A stretch of 64,000 bases of DNA from Holdemanella hominis (GTDB lineage: Bacteria; Bacillota_I; Bacilli_A; Erysipelotrichales; Erysipelotrichaceae), in the NCBI RefSeq assembly GCF_014306155.1, contig NZ_JACRWH010000005.1, positions 13,175-77,174 on the forward strand. The letters are read 5' to 3'. This document shows positions 18,541-27,316 of this stretch, one piece after another; within the stretch, counting starts at the first letter, position 1, and every line of letters begins with the position of its first letter. The translations under genes were made by a program, and so were the position numbers. The notes below the pieces were generated by a model, which made no database searches, was not told the DNA's origin, and saw only the letters and a list, made by a program, of their open reading frames with translations.

Positions 18541-20277
18541 ATGAATGGTCTATTATTATTAGCTATCGCTGCTGCATTATTACTTACAGCTTACTTAGTT
18601 TATGGACGTTATTTAGTTAAAACATGGGGAATTGATCCAAAAGCTAAGACACCTGCTTATGAAAAAGAAGATGGAGTTGATTATGTTCCAAGTAATAAAT
18701 GGGAAGTATTTGGACACCAATTCTCTTCAATTGCCGGAGCCGGTCCAGTAACTGGTCCAGTACTTGCGATGGTATTTGGATGGTTACCTGCATTTTTATG
18801 GGTAATGGTCGGAGGAATCTTCTTTGGAGCCGTACAAGACTTTGGTGCTCTATACGCATCTGTTAAATCTCATGGTAAATCAATGGGACAAATCATTGAA
18901 ACATACATTGGTAAAACAGGACGTAAATTATTCTTCTTGTTCTGCTGGTTATTTACTTTATTAGTTATTGCTGCTTTTGCTGACATGGTTGCAGGATCAT
19001 TAAACGGATACAATGCTACAGGTGCACAATCTTTACCTAGTGGAGCTGCTAGTTCAATCACAATTCTATATGTGTTTGTTGCGATCGCATTTGGTTTCTT
19101 CTTAAAGAAAACGGGGCTTTCTGGATGGAAACAAGTTGTTTTAGGCATTGCACTAATCGTCGCTATGTTAGCATTAGGAATCGCATTCCCAGTTTACTTC
19201 ACTAAACAAACTTGGGTATATCTAGTATTCGTTTATATCTTCTTTGCGAGTGTCACACCAATCTGGGTGTTAAAACAACCACGCGATTATTTAACTACAT
19301 TCTTATTCATCGGAATGATCGTTGCTGGAGTTGTTGGTGTATTTGTATCAAATCCTACAATCACATCACCTGCATTCACAGGATTTAAATCTGCAACAGG
19401 AAGCTATATCTTCCCAACATTATTCGTTACAGTTGCTTGTGGTGCTGTTAGTGGATTCCACTCACTTGTATCTAGTGAAACAAGTTCTAAACAAATTCGC
19501 AACGAAAGTGATATGTTACAAGTTGGATACGGAAGTATGTTACTTGAATCATTACTTGCTGTACTTGTAATCGTTGTTGTTGGATCTTTAACTAGCTTAG
19601 CTAGCAAAGGCGTATTAAATGAAACATTATCTTCTATGGCCTTTGCTGATACTGCAACTCCATTTATTAAATTTTCAGTTGGTGTTACTGGATTGATTTC
19701 CCAATTTGGATTCCCTCAAGAATGGGGTCTATGCATCATGACAATGTTCGTTTCTGCTTTGGCATTAACTTCATTAGATGCTGTCGCTAGAATCGGACGT
19801 TTATCATTCCAAGAATTATTTGAAGTCAATGAAGACGCTGAAACAAACAGTGTTGTCGCTTTCTTAACAAATAAATATGTTGCTACATTGATCACATTAG
19901 CCGGTGGTTACCTATTAAGCCTAGGTGGATATTTAAATATCTGGCCATTATTCGGTAGTGCTAACCAATTATTAGCTGCGATGGTATTAGTTTCGTTATC
20001 TGTATTCTTAAAAGTTACAGGACGTAAAGGATATATGTTATATGTACCAATGGTTATGATGTTAGTTGTAACGATGACAAGCTTAGGAATGTCAGTATAC
20101 AACATCTGCTTAAAGTTATTCGTTACTGGCGGATTCGTATTTATGACAGACGGACTACAATTATTCTTTGCTATTCTATTAATGGCATTAGGATTGATGA
20201 TCTTCATTGGTTCTGGAAAGAAATTAGTTCAACCTGTTGAAAAGGCAATGCTTCAAGAACAAGAACAAAACGCATAA
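18541..20277 (+). CDS. cstA: CstA-family carbon starvation / peptide-pyruvate transporter
   Basis: 578 residues, about 16 hydrophobic segments, starting MNGLLLLAIAAALLLTAYLVYGRYL. Family signatures are QFSSIAGAGPVTGPVLAMVFGW and FHSLVSSETSSKQIRNESD, plus the late GSANQLLAAMVL. Characterised members (E. coli CstA, BtsT) import peptides or pyruvate. Here the gene is controlled by a T-box that answers to an uncharged tRNA, which argues for amino-acid or peptide uptake (inference). GGGAGG lies 10 bases before the ATG. Single gene with its own terminator. Confidence 0.92.
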   Translation: MNGLLLLAIAAALLLTAYLVYGRYLVKTWGIDPKAKTPAYEKEDGVDYVPSNKWEVFGHQFSSIAGAGPVTGPVLAMVFGWLPAFLWVMVGGIFFGAVQDFGALYASVKSHGKSMGQIIETYIGKTGRKLFFLFCWLFTLLVIAAFADMVAGSLNGYNATGAQSLPSGAASSITILYVFVAIAFGFFLKKTGLSGWKQVVLGIALIVAMLALGIAFPVYFTKQTWVYLVFVYIFFASVTPIWVLKQPRDYLTTFLFIGMIVAGVVGVFVSNPTITSPAFTGFKSATGSYIFPTLFVTVACGAVSGFHSLVSSETSSKQIRNESDMLQVGYGSMLLESLLAVLVIVVVGSLTSLASKGVLNETLSSMAFADTATPFIKFSVGVTGLISQFGFPQEWGLCIMTMFVSALALTSLDAVARIGRLSFQELFEVNEDAETNSVVAFLTNKYVATLITLAGGYLLSLGGYLNIWPLFGSANQLLAAMVLVSLSVFLKVTGRKGYMLYVPMVMMLVVTMTSLGMSVYNICLKLFVTGGFVFMTDGLQLFFAILLMALGLMIFIGSGKKLVQPVEKAMLQEQEQNA

Positions 20278-20284
20278 AACAGTC

Positions 20285-20312
20285 AAGACCGCATCAAGCG
20301 GTCTTTTCTTTT
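20285..20312 (+). terminator. Terminator of cstA
   Basis: AAGACCGC/GCGGTCTT stem followed by TTCTTTT. Confidence 0.85.
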
Positions 20313-20352
20313 ACTAAAATCGACAAGGATGACGGAAGCGTTAAAATGGTTG

Positions 20353-20465
20353 AAAAAAGGACTCGAACAACATGTTGTCCGAGCCTAATCTAAGCTACAA
20401 ACCGTTTTAGGGTATATATCGTCCCTTAAATTCCTGGAGAGCAAATTCAGCAACCCCCTACAAAA
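20353..20465 (-). ncRNA. Candidate small RNA
   Basis: On the minus strand a roughly 110-base stretch ends in a strong imperfect stem (GCTCG-G-ACAAC / GTTGT-T-CGAGTC, plus 20359-20385) followed by TTTTTT (20353-20358). An internal AGGG ... CCCT hairpin lies upstream. It starts after the fakA terminator. A TACAAT -10 (20469-20474) is present but its -35 is poor. It has no open reading frame and no RNA family I can name. Confidence 0.35.
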
Positions 20466-20475
20466 TTTATTGTAC

Positions 20476-20507
20476 TAAAAATCCATCAGAACTAAGTCTG
20501 ATGGATT
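20476..20507 (-). terminator. Terminator of yloU-fakA
   Basis: Perfect 10-base stem ATCCATCAGA/TCTGATGGAT followed by TTTTT on the minus strand. Confidence 0.85.
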
Positions 20508-20519
20508 CATTGCTTGTTA

Positions 20520-22145
20520 CTATTCAACACCAATAATAAATGAATAAACCGGTTGATTTCCTTCATGGATTTCAACTTCTGCATCACTGTTATCTTCGAT
20601 ATAAGCAGCGATTTCTTCAGCCTGTTCTTTTGTAGCTGTATCACCATAAATCAAAGTAACAAGTTCACTATCGTCATCTAACATTTTATCCAACAATTTT
20701 TTTGTTGCTTCCATGCAGTCTGGACAAGATACACAAATATCTTTTCCAAAAATGCCCATATATTCATCTTTTTTAATTTCAAGACCATCATATGTTGTAT
20801 CTTTAATCGCATAAGTCACTTCACCAGATTTAACATTTTCAATAGCTTCATTCATTTCAGCTAAATTATCTTCTAATTCAACATCTGGATTAAACATAAC
20901 ACAAGCACTTAATCCTTGTGGAATTGTTTTACTTGGAAGTACATGAATATCTTGATCTGAGCATACCTGTGCAGCCTGACTAGCAGCTAAAACAATATTT
21001 GAGTTGTTTGGTAAAATGAAGATATGATCTGCATTCAACTTTTCAACGGCTGAAACAAAATCTTCTGTACTCGGATTCATTGTTTGTCCACCACCAACAA
21101 CAATGTCAGCTCTAAGTTCTGTAAACATCTTCTTGATTCCATCACCAGGAGCTACGGTAATAATGGCATATTTTTTGTGTTCTGCCATTTTTTCCTCTTC
21201 TTCTTTTTCGATAATATTGTCATGCTGCTCTTGCATGTTTTCAACTTTTAACTTAATAAAACGACCCTGACGACGTCCCATTTTAATCGCTGTGAATGGT
21301 TCTAATGTATGAACATGAACTTTTACTAAATCATCATCTTGCACACAAACAATTGAATTACCAATTGTTGCTAATTCATCTTTAAAGCTAATTTCAGAGA
21401 AATGACGAACACCATTTTCCGATAACTTCAAAATAAATTCTGTACAGAATCCATATTCTTCTTCTCCACCCTCTACTTTAGCTTGTGCACTTTCACCAGT
21501 TGCTTTTACACCTTCAAGTTGAACTGGATGACCTTCCATAGCAGCAAGGAATCCTTCTAAGATCACACAAAGACCTTTTCCACCACTATCAACTACACCT
21601 ACTTCTGCAAGTACAGGTAATAATTCAGGGGTTCTTTGTAAAGAAGCATTGGCTTCTTCCACCATCTTCTTCATAACATCCATACAATCTGTAACATCTT
21701 CAGTTGTAGTGTATGCATATGTATAATCTGCAGCTTCACGAACAACAGTTAAAATTGTTCCTTCTACTGGACGCATAACAGCACGATAAGCCACACGACT
21801 TCCATTAACCAATGCATGAGCCAATTGGGATGCATCCATATCATCTAAATCTTCAACTGCTTGATAGATTCCTCTAAAAATCTGAGACGTAATAACACCA
21901 GAGTTCCCACGTGCCCCCATTAATAATCCACGAGATAACGTTTTCGCAATATCTTTTACAGAATCTGAATTCGTTTTAAGTGCTTCTTTTACACCATTTG
22001 ATACGGTTAAATGCATATTTGTACCTGTATCTCCATCTGGCACAGGGAAAACATTCAATGCATCGATTTCCGCTGAATGATTTGATAAGTTATTCATTCC
22101 GGATTCAAGCATCTGTTTAAATAAAATACCATTAATTCTTTCCAT
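20520..22145 (-). CDS. fakA: Fatty acid kinase subunit FakA-like (DhaL plus DegV-partner domain)
   Basis: 541 residues. The N-terminal DhaL-type kinase domain shows NVFPVPDGDTGTNMHLTV (Mg/ATP aspartates near residues 35-40) and GARGNSGVITSQIF; a middle and C-terminal YloV/FakA domain follows, with KVHVHTLEP and CPDCMEATKK. FakA phosphorylates fatty acids delivered by FakB (DegV) proteins for membrane lipid synthesis. No fakB is in the window. Directly downstream of the Asp23-family gene yloU, the usual Bacillota pairing. Confidence 0.9.
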   Translation of the reverse strand: MERINGILFKQMLESGMNNLSNHSAEIDALNVFPVPDGDTGTNMHLTVSNGVKEALKTNSDSVKDIAKTLSRGLLMGARGNSGVITSQIFRGIYQAVEDLDDMDASQLAHALVNGSRVAYRAVMRPVEGTILTVVREAADYTYAYTTTEDVTDCMDVMKKMVEEANASLQRTPELLPVLAEVGVVDSGGKGLCVILEGFLAAMEGHPVQLEGVKATGESAQAKVEGGEEEYGFCTEFILKLSENGVRHFSEISFKDELATIGNSIVCVQDDDLVKVHVHTLEPFTAIKMGRRQGRFIKLKVENMQEQHDNIIEKEEEEKMAEHKKYAIITVAPGDGIKKMFTELRADIVVGGGQTMNPSTEDFVSAVEKLNADHIFILPNNSNIVLAASQAAQVCSDQDIHVLPSKTIPQGLSACVMFNPDVELEDNLAEMNEAIENVKSGEVTYAIKDTTYDGLEIKKDEYMGIFGKDICVSCPDCMEATKKLLDKMLDDDSELVTLIYGDTATKEQAEEIAAYIEDNSDAEVEIHEGNQPVYSFIIGVE

Positions 22146-22155
22146 CTCTTAACCC

Positions 22156-22515
22156 CTACTTTACCGCACGAACACCTTGGACATAGATGTTTACAGCGTT
22201 ACATTTTACTTCCAAAGTTTTCTCCAATACGTATTTAACACGTTTTTGTGCTTCATACACAACTTGACTTAATTTAATTCCTTGTAATGCAATAATATAA
22301 AGATTCAAAACTAATCCCGTTTCATCTTGTGTCACAACAACACCACGAGCATAGTTTTCTTTTTTCAATAATTCTGCCCAGCCATCTTTCAATGTCTTCT
22401 GACTAGCCATACCTACAATACCATAACATTCAGTAATTGCTCCACCAGCTAAATTGGCAATCGCATCTAATGAAATTTCGATATTTCCGTATTCTGTTGA
22501 TTTATTAATAGGCAT
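22156..22515 (-). CDS. Asp23/Gls24 family protein YloU
   Basis: 119 residues, alkaline-shock/Gls24 envelope stress family. Features: GNIEISLDAIANLAGGA at the N-terminus and VNIYVQGVRAV at the end. The role is unclear; homologues sit next to fakA in many Bacillota. GGGAGG lies before the ATG and a TATAAT-like -10 about 20 bases above that, so it probably starts the yloU-fakA transcript. Confidence 0.88.
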   Translation of the reverse strand: MPINKSTEYGNIEISLDAIANLAGGAITECYGIVGMASQKTLKDGWAELLKKENYARGVVVTQDETGLVLNLYIIALQGIKLSQVVYEAQKRVKYVLEKTLEVKCNAVNIYVQGVRAVK

Positions 22516-22570
22516 AATAAAACCTCCCGTTTTTATTAATTATACTCTACTTAAAATATAAACACAAATC

Positions 22571-23578
22571 CTAATACGCTTCTACAAAGCTTTGAGATTC
22601 CTCATCCCAATAATAATATGTACCATTTCCATCATAATATTCACCTGTATTTGGATCATAATACATTCCAATGTCTTCATGATAATACACGCCTGTGTTA
22701 TCATCATAAACCCATTCAACCTGATTCCAAGATTCATCTTCTGTTGGCTGTTGTTCTTCTTGAACCTCGGTATTTTCCAAAGTTTTTTCATCTGTTGCTT
22801 CAGTCTTTTCGGCCTTTTCCATCTTCTCTTCCTGTTTTTCTTCAACCTTTTGTTTCGAATTCAAATCATCACAATTCACCTTTTCAATTGTTGAATGCGT
22901 AGAATCCAAAACCAGACAAACAGACTGTCCTTTTAGTTTTGTCAAAACACTTTGGTATTTAGATAACATTTTTATACTTTTTAAATTGGTATAAACAATA
23001 TTCCCATCTTGCATTGTGATTTTAAACATATTTTTATCATAACTTGTTTTATAAGGTACGATTTCTGCAAACTTTTCAATTAATTCTCGAGTTAACACTT
23101 TTCGATGTTTTTGAAATTGTTCACACAACTGCTTTCTTTGTTTTGCATTAAAATTTGACAACAAAGGAAAATGTACAATTATATTTAAATACTGTTCATC
23201 TATTTCAATCGAAGAGCCATCTTGGCAAAGGGCATAATTTTTATTATCCTTCACATAATAGCCAACCATCAATTTTTCCTGCACATTAAAAGTAAGCTTT
23301 CGATTTTTCTTTGAAACATCACAAGACTGTACAAAAGGCATCTTTTCTACTCTCTTCTCCAATATAATCGAAGGCATTAAATAGATACGTGTCTTCGTAC
23401 TCACATTTGCCAAATCGTAGACTTCACTATCTGACAAATAATAGTTGTTTTTACATGATAAAACCTTGACATGGGAATCTGTAGAAAAATAATACACAAA
23501 AATACTAGCTACCATCATAACAACAAGACTAAAAATAATCGATTGTTTAATAGTTAGCTTAACTTTTTTCTTTACCAA
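22571..23578 (-). CDS. Cell division protein DivIB/FtsQ with aromatic acidic tail
   Basis: 335 residues: a short basic cytoplasmic head, one membrane segment (about 10-30), an extracellular POTRA domain (VKVLSCKNNYYLSDSEVYDLANVS), and a beta domain. After about residue 235 a low-complexity Glu/Lys/Thr linker leads to a Tyr-rich tail (289-335) with DPNTGEYYDGNGTYYYW. DivIB scaffolds FtsL/DivIC in the divisome. It overlaps murB by 7 bases and ends the sortase-murG-murB-divIB block. The tail is unusual (see findings). Confidence 0.88.
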   Translation of the reverse strand: MVKKKVKLTIKQSIIFSLVVMMVASIFVYYFSTDSHVKVLSCKNNYYLSDSEVYDLANVSTKTRIYLMPSIILEKRVEKMPFVQSCDVSKKNRKLTFNVQEKLMVGYYVKDNKNYALCQDGSSIEIDEQYLNIIVHFPLLSNFNAKQRKQLCEQFQKHRKVLTRELIEKFAEIVPYKTSYDKNMFKITMQDGNIVYTNLKSIKMLSKYQSVLTKLKGQSVCLVLDSTHSTIEKVNCDDLNSKQKVEEKQEEKMEKAEKTEATDEKTLENTEVQEEQQPTEDESWNQVEWVYDDNTGVYYHEDIGMYYDPNTGEYYDGNGTYYYWDEESQSFVEAY

Positions 23579-24471
23579 TATAACTGCTCAACTTCCGTAA
23601 CCATGTCAATATTATATTCTTTTTTTGCTCGAGTTTTAATTTCATGAATCAAATCACGAACATCTTGAGCTGTCGCATTCAAATCATCATTCACAATAAA
23701 ATTACAGTGCTTTTCACTAACCATTGCACCACCAATTTTATGGCCCCTTAATCCCAGCTCTTCAATCAATTTCCAAGCTGGAATTTCTTCTGGATTTCTA
23801 AACACACTACCTGCACAAGGCTTATCCAAAGGCTGTGCACTCATTCTTCTTTCACGTCTAGAATCCATCAAATCACGAATATCATTTTGGTTTCCTTTTT
23901 CTAATTGGAAACGACCCACTAAAATAGTCCAATCCTTGTGTGATTGGAAGATAGAATGGCGATATGCATAATCCAATTCATCTTTTTTCATCCAACAAAT
24001 TGTATTATTTTTTAAAACACAGACATCAATTAAATGATTAGCCAAATTATCCTTATAGGCTCCGGCATTCATATAAAGTCCACCACCAATCGAGCCTGGA
24101 ATTCCACTTGCCCATTCCAAACCTGTTAGTGATCTTTTCATGGCCTCTACTGCCATATTTATAATTGAACATCCCGCTTGCGCTACTAGAACTCCATCTG
24201 GTTCAAAGTAGAAATCATTCAAAGTACGATCTAGATTGATGATTGCACCATGAAAATCTGTATCCGAACATAAAACGTTAGATCCACGTCCAAGTACATA
24301 ATATGGAATGTTTTCCTGTGCAAGTATTTCAAGCACACACATTAGTGCTGTACAATTTTTGGGATATATATAATAGTCTACGCAACCACCAATCTTAAAA
24401 GTGGTATGTTTCTTCATAGGCTCATGTTCTAAAACTTCTGCATACGTCATTAAACGATCCTTTATGCTCAT
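23572..24471 (-). CDS. murB: UDP-N-acetylenolpyruvoylglucosamine reductase MurB
   Basis: FAD/NADPH enzyme completing UDP-MurNAc. 299 residues, the short type IIb form. Visible: VLGRGSNVLCSD (FAD), GLEWASGIPGSIGGGLYMNAGAY, the catalytic Ser in CAGSVFRNP, and VSEKHCNFIVN. Lies one base after murG and overlaps divIB. Confidence 0.95.
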   Translation of the reverse strand: MSIKDRLMTYAEVLEHEPMKKHTTFKIGGCVDYYIYPKNCTALMCVLEILAQENIPYYVLGRGSNVLCSDTDFHGAIINLDRTLNDFYFEPDGVLVAQAGCSIINMAVEAMKRSLTGLEWASGIPGSIGGGLYMNAGAYKDNLANHLIDVCVLKNNTICWMKKDELDYAYRHSIFQSHKDWTILVGRFQLEKGNQNDIRDLMDSRRERRMSAQPLDKPCAGSVFRNPEEIPAWKLIEELGLRGHKIGGAMVSEKHCNFIVNDDLNATAQDVRDLIHEIKTRAKKEYNIDMVTEVEQLYW

Positions 24472-24472
24472 A

Positions 24473-25555
24473 TTATTTCCCCTTTTTACATATATTTTTT
24501 AATAAATCTATAATATCATATGCCGCATTCGGTTTACCCATCTGCAATGCATGTTCATGTGTTTGTTCATATACCACTGGATTTGCGTATAAAGATACAA
24601 TTTGACCTTGCAAAGTTTCTGCATTCAAATCCTTTTCTTCAATAATACGACAAGCTTGTTGTCTTAGCAGCATACTCGCATTATAAAATTGATGGTTATT
24701 TGCCACATAAGGACTTGGTATCACGATAGAAGGAATCCCTAAAGCCGTTACTTCTGCAAGCGTTGTAGCACCTGCACGACAAACCATTCCATCTACATGT
24801 CCATAAATACGCAATGTATCTACATATGGTACAACATGAATATTTTTTTGGCTTTCAAATAAATTCAAATCTTGAGAATTGTCTTTTCCGCAGACATACA
24901 AAAATTGTAAATCATCATTGACATCCTTTAAAGCACTCTTCATTAATTCATTTACAGAACTAGAGCCCAAAGAACCCATCACAATAAGAATTGTTTTTTT
25001 ATCTAAATCTAAACCTAATGATTTAAAATAGTCTTCATCAAATATTGCCTCTTTGGCAATTGTTGCTCTTGGATTTCCCAACATATGAATCTTTTCCTTT
25101 GGAAAAACCTCATTACATTTTTCATAACAAGTTATAATCGCATCCACTTTCTTCATAACAAGCTGGTTGGCCTTACCAACAATGGAGTTTTGTTCATGAA
25201 TTACGGTGTGGATTCCTAAAGAATGAGCCGCCATAATAACTGGCGCACTCACATATCCTCCAAATCCAATCACAACATCTGGATTGAATTCTTTTAAGTA
25301 TTTTTTTGCCTTACCTTCTGCTTTAAACATCTGACAAACCGCCATACATTTTTTTAATGCATTTCCTACTAATCCAGAAGTATGTAGAGCCTTAAACGCA
25401 TAGCCATTTTGCGGAATCAAATCCTTTTCCATGCGATCATCATTTCCAATAAATAATATTTCAGTCGAAGAATCAAGTTCTTTCATTTTATCTGCTAAAG
25501 CTAAAGCCGGATAAATATGACCCCCTGTTCCTCCTGTCACAAAACAAATTTTCAT
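24473..25555 (-). CDS. murG: UDP-GlcNAc:lipid-I transferase MurG
   Basis: GT28 transferase that makes lipid II at the inner membrane face. About 360 residues. Motifs: FVTGGTGGHIYPALALA, VIGFGGYVSAPVIMAA, IHEQNSIVGKAN and CRAGATTLAEVTALGIPSI. I set the start at the ATG at 25555, preceded by GAGG; eleven codons of in-frame upstream sequence do not belong to the family. Follows the sortase gene by 29 bases. Confidence 0.95.
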   Translation of the reverse strand: MKICFVTGGTGGHIYPALALADKMKELDSSTEILFIGNDDRMEKDLIPQNGYAFKALHTSGLVGNALKKCMAVCQMFKAEGKAKKYLKEFNPDVVIGFGGYVSAPVIMAAHSLGIHTVIHEQNSIVGKANQLVMKKVDAIITCYEKCNEVFPKEKIHMLGNPRATIAKEAIFDEDYFKSLGLDLDKKTILIVMGSLGSSSVNELMKSALKDVNDDLQFLYVCGKDNSQDLNLFESQKNIHVVPYVDTLRIYGHVDGMVCRAGATTLAEVTALGIPSIVIPSPYVANNHQFYNASMLLRQQACRIIEEKDLNAETLQGQIVSLYANPVVYEQTHEHALQMGKPNAAYDIIDLLKNICKKGK

Positions 25556-25584
25556 ATTAAAAACCTCACCAAGTATATCATATA

Positions 25585-26340
25585 TCAATCTTTTAAAACA
25601 ATATCGTCACTTGTCTTTTCCAGTTGTCCAGTTAAAACAAAACGATGACTCGAATCAAATCCATAATCTAAATCACATGTGGATAAAGAAACAAACTTTT
25701 GATCTGTATTCACCAAATCATTGAAGTATGTAGACGACTGTTTCATAGAATCTAAAGTCTCTTGTCTATAATCTCCAAATGACGTTGTATAGAATACACT
25801 ATCGTCTGTAGTTTTCGCAAATGTAAATACATGACAGTTAAAATTCGCACCTGGTGTTAATAAATAAAATACTGGATGCGATTTAAAAAAATCTTCATCA
25901 CAATACTTCTTTAACAAGGTAAACATGCCTCCACCTTCAACAGAATGGCCATATATAATGGAATTATCATCTTGAAATTGTGCATTCGCATTCGCATCCA
26001 AAAAAATCGAACCTCTATTATTATATTCCCCACTCACTGTATGATTCAAATAATATTCATTATCTTTCGATTGCATAACAGGAAAAGAAATATCACAACC
26101 TGGAACATAAATCCATCCTACTATATCTTGATTCTCTGCTTGAAGTGCTGCCCAATCAGGTTCTAAAACATTCTTTACTACTTTATTTTCTCTTTTTTTC
26201 TTAATTACTTTTTTTTCTAATTGTTTTGTCTGTGTCGCAACTTGTTGTTTCTGTGAATATATATCCCATAAATTATAGGCACTGTACCCAAATACACAAA
26301 GGCTAACGACAAAAACGATTCTATATATCCATTTTTTCAT
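25585..26340 (-). CDS. Class B sortase
   Basis: Membrane-anchored transpeptidase of about 251 residues that attaches proteins to the wall or lipid II. N-terminal signal-anchor (about residues 4-22), then NQDIVGWIYVPGCDISFPV, catalytic His in IIYGHSVEGGG, nucleophile Cys in SLSTCDLDYG and Arg in DSSHRFVLTG. IIYGHS with the alpha-helical insert fits class B. No LPxTG-type substrate is in the window. The start is uncertain: ATG at 26340 or an in-frame GTG six codons earlier; neither has a clear ribosome site, and the nagB terminator ends about 20 bases upstream. Confidence 0.9.
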   Translation of the reverse strand: MKKWIYRIVFVVSLCVFGYSAYNLWDIYSQKQQVATQTKQLEKKVIKKKRENKVVKNVLEPDWAALQAENQDIVGWIYVPGCDISFPVMQSKDNEYYLNHTVSGEYNNRGSIFLDANANAQFQDDNSIIYGHSVEGGGMFTLLKKYCDEDFFKSHPVFYLLTPGANFNCHVFTFAKTTDDSVFYTTSFGDYRQETLDSMKQSSTYFNDLVNTDQKFVSLSTCDLDYGFDSSHRFVLTGQLEKTSDDIVLKD

Positions 26341-26358
26341 ACAACTTAATTTTAACAC

Positions 26359-26393
26359 AAAAAAAAAGGATAGAGAAATGAATTCCCTATCCT
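26359..26393 (-). terminator. Terminator of nagB
   Basis: GGATAG-G ... C-CTATCC-type stem (26368-26392) followed by nine T on the minus strand, directly before the sortase gene. Confidence 0.85.
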
Positions 26394-26409
26394 ATAAAGA
26401 TAATCGCAA

Positions 26410-27129
26410 TTATTTAGTTAATTTACTAGCAGCAGCTTTATCCAATACAACAACTACATCAGCGTGATTTTGTAATGCACTTGCAGCACATGCAGTATCG
26501 ATTGGTCCTTCGATCATAGCTTTAATAGCATCTGCTTTATTTTCACCATTAGCCACTAATAATACTTTTTTAGATTTCATAATTGTTCCAATTCCCATTG
26601 AAATAGCTTGTTTTGGAACCTTGTTAATATCGTTATCAAAGAAACGAGCATTTGCTTCACGAGTGTTTTCTGTTAAATCAACGATGTGAGTTAATGTTTC
26701 AAATGGTGTACCAGGTTCATTGAATCCGATATGTCCATTTTGTCCAATTCCTAATACCTGTAAGTCAATTGATACTTCACTTAAAGCATCTTCATAAGCT
26801 TTACAATCAGCTTCTGTATTTCCATAAGGAACATGTGTATTATTTAAATCAATATCAATATCTTTAAATAAGTTTTCATACATAAAAGTATAGTAAGATT
26901 GAGGATCTTTACGATCGATTCCTACATATTCATCTAAATTATAAGATTTAATATCTTTATAGCTATATCCATCTTTGTGGTATTGGATCATTTCCTTATA
27001 TAATCCAACTGGACTAGATCCTGTTGCCAAACCTAAGACAGCATCTTTCTTAGCATCCAATAATTCTTTGATGACTTCAAATGCCTTTGCTGACATTTCA
27101 TCATAGTTTTCACATACAATAACCTTCAT
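26410..27129 (-). CDS. nagB: Glucosamine-6-phosphate deaminase NagB
   Basis: Converts GlcN-6-P to fructose-6-P and ammonia. About 239 residues. Motifs: GLATGSSPVGLYKEM, YNLDEYVGI, and the active-site loop LGIGQNGHIGFNEPG; also SMGIGTIMKSKKVLL. The ATG at 27129 has GGAGGAGATAACA upstream; a longer reading is not supported. Divergent from gatZ. A cre-like site lies between its -35 and -10. nagA (the deacetylase) is not in the window. Confidence 0.95.
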   Translation of the reverse strand: MKVIVCENYDEMSAKAFEVIKELLDAKKDAVLGLATGSSPVGLYKEMIQYHKDGYSYKDIKSYNLDEYVGIDRKDPQSYYTFMYENLFKDIDIDLNNTHVPYGNTEADCKAYEDALSEVSIDLQVLGIGQNGHIGFNEPGTPFETLTHIVDLTENTREANARFFDNDINKVPKQAISMGIGTIMKSKKVLLVANGENKADAIKAMIEGPIDTACAASALQNHADVVVVLDKAAASKLTK

Positions 27130-27156
27130 TGTTATCTCCTCCATATTTCTTCTAAT

Positions 27157-27176
27157 ATTATAGCATAGCGCTTTCA
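27157..27176 (-). promoter_or_regulatory. nagB promoter -10 with overlapping cre (CcpA) site
   Basis: Minus-strand TGAAAGCGCTATGC (27163-27176) matches 12 of 14 of the cre consensus TGWAARCGYTWNCW. It lies immediately upstream of TATAAT (27157-27162), a position for CcpA repression. Confidence 0.65.
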
Positions 27177-27230
27177 AAATAAAATGTACATTTTAGTAAT
27201 GCTTTTGTCATTTTTAACAAATTAGTAATA

Positions 27231-27243
27231 TTTGCACTTTTTA
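27231..27243 (+). promoter_or_regulatory. Shared amino-sugar motif, copy 1 (gatZ/nagB)
   Basis: TTTGCACTTTTTA, 20 bases upstream of the expected -35 of gatZ (TATAAT at 27287-27292, -35 position non-consensus). The same 13-mer occurs upstream of the PTS IIB gene and of agaS. Probably a regulator site (inference). Confidence 0.55.
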
Positions 27244-27316
27244 ATTAACTTTATGTTAAAAAGAAGAAAAAATGTTAAAGATACTGTATAATAAAAACAG
27301 TTAAGGAGGACATACA

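Noticed and set aside
20353..20386. tRNA-like T-arm (GTTCGAGTCC) on the minus strand
   Set aside because: No acceptor, D or anticodon arm fits around it; the bases belong to a terminator-type stem.
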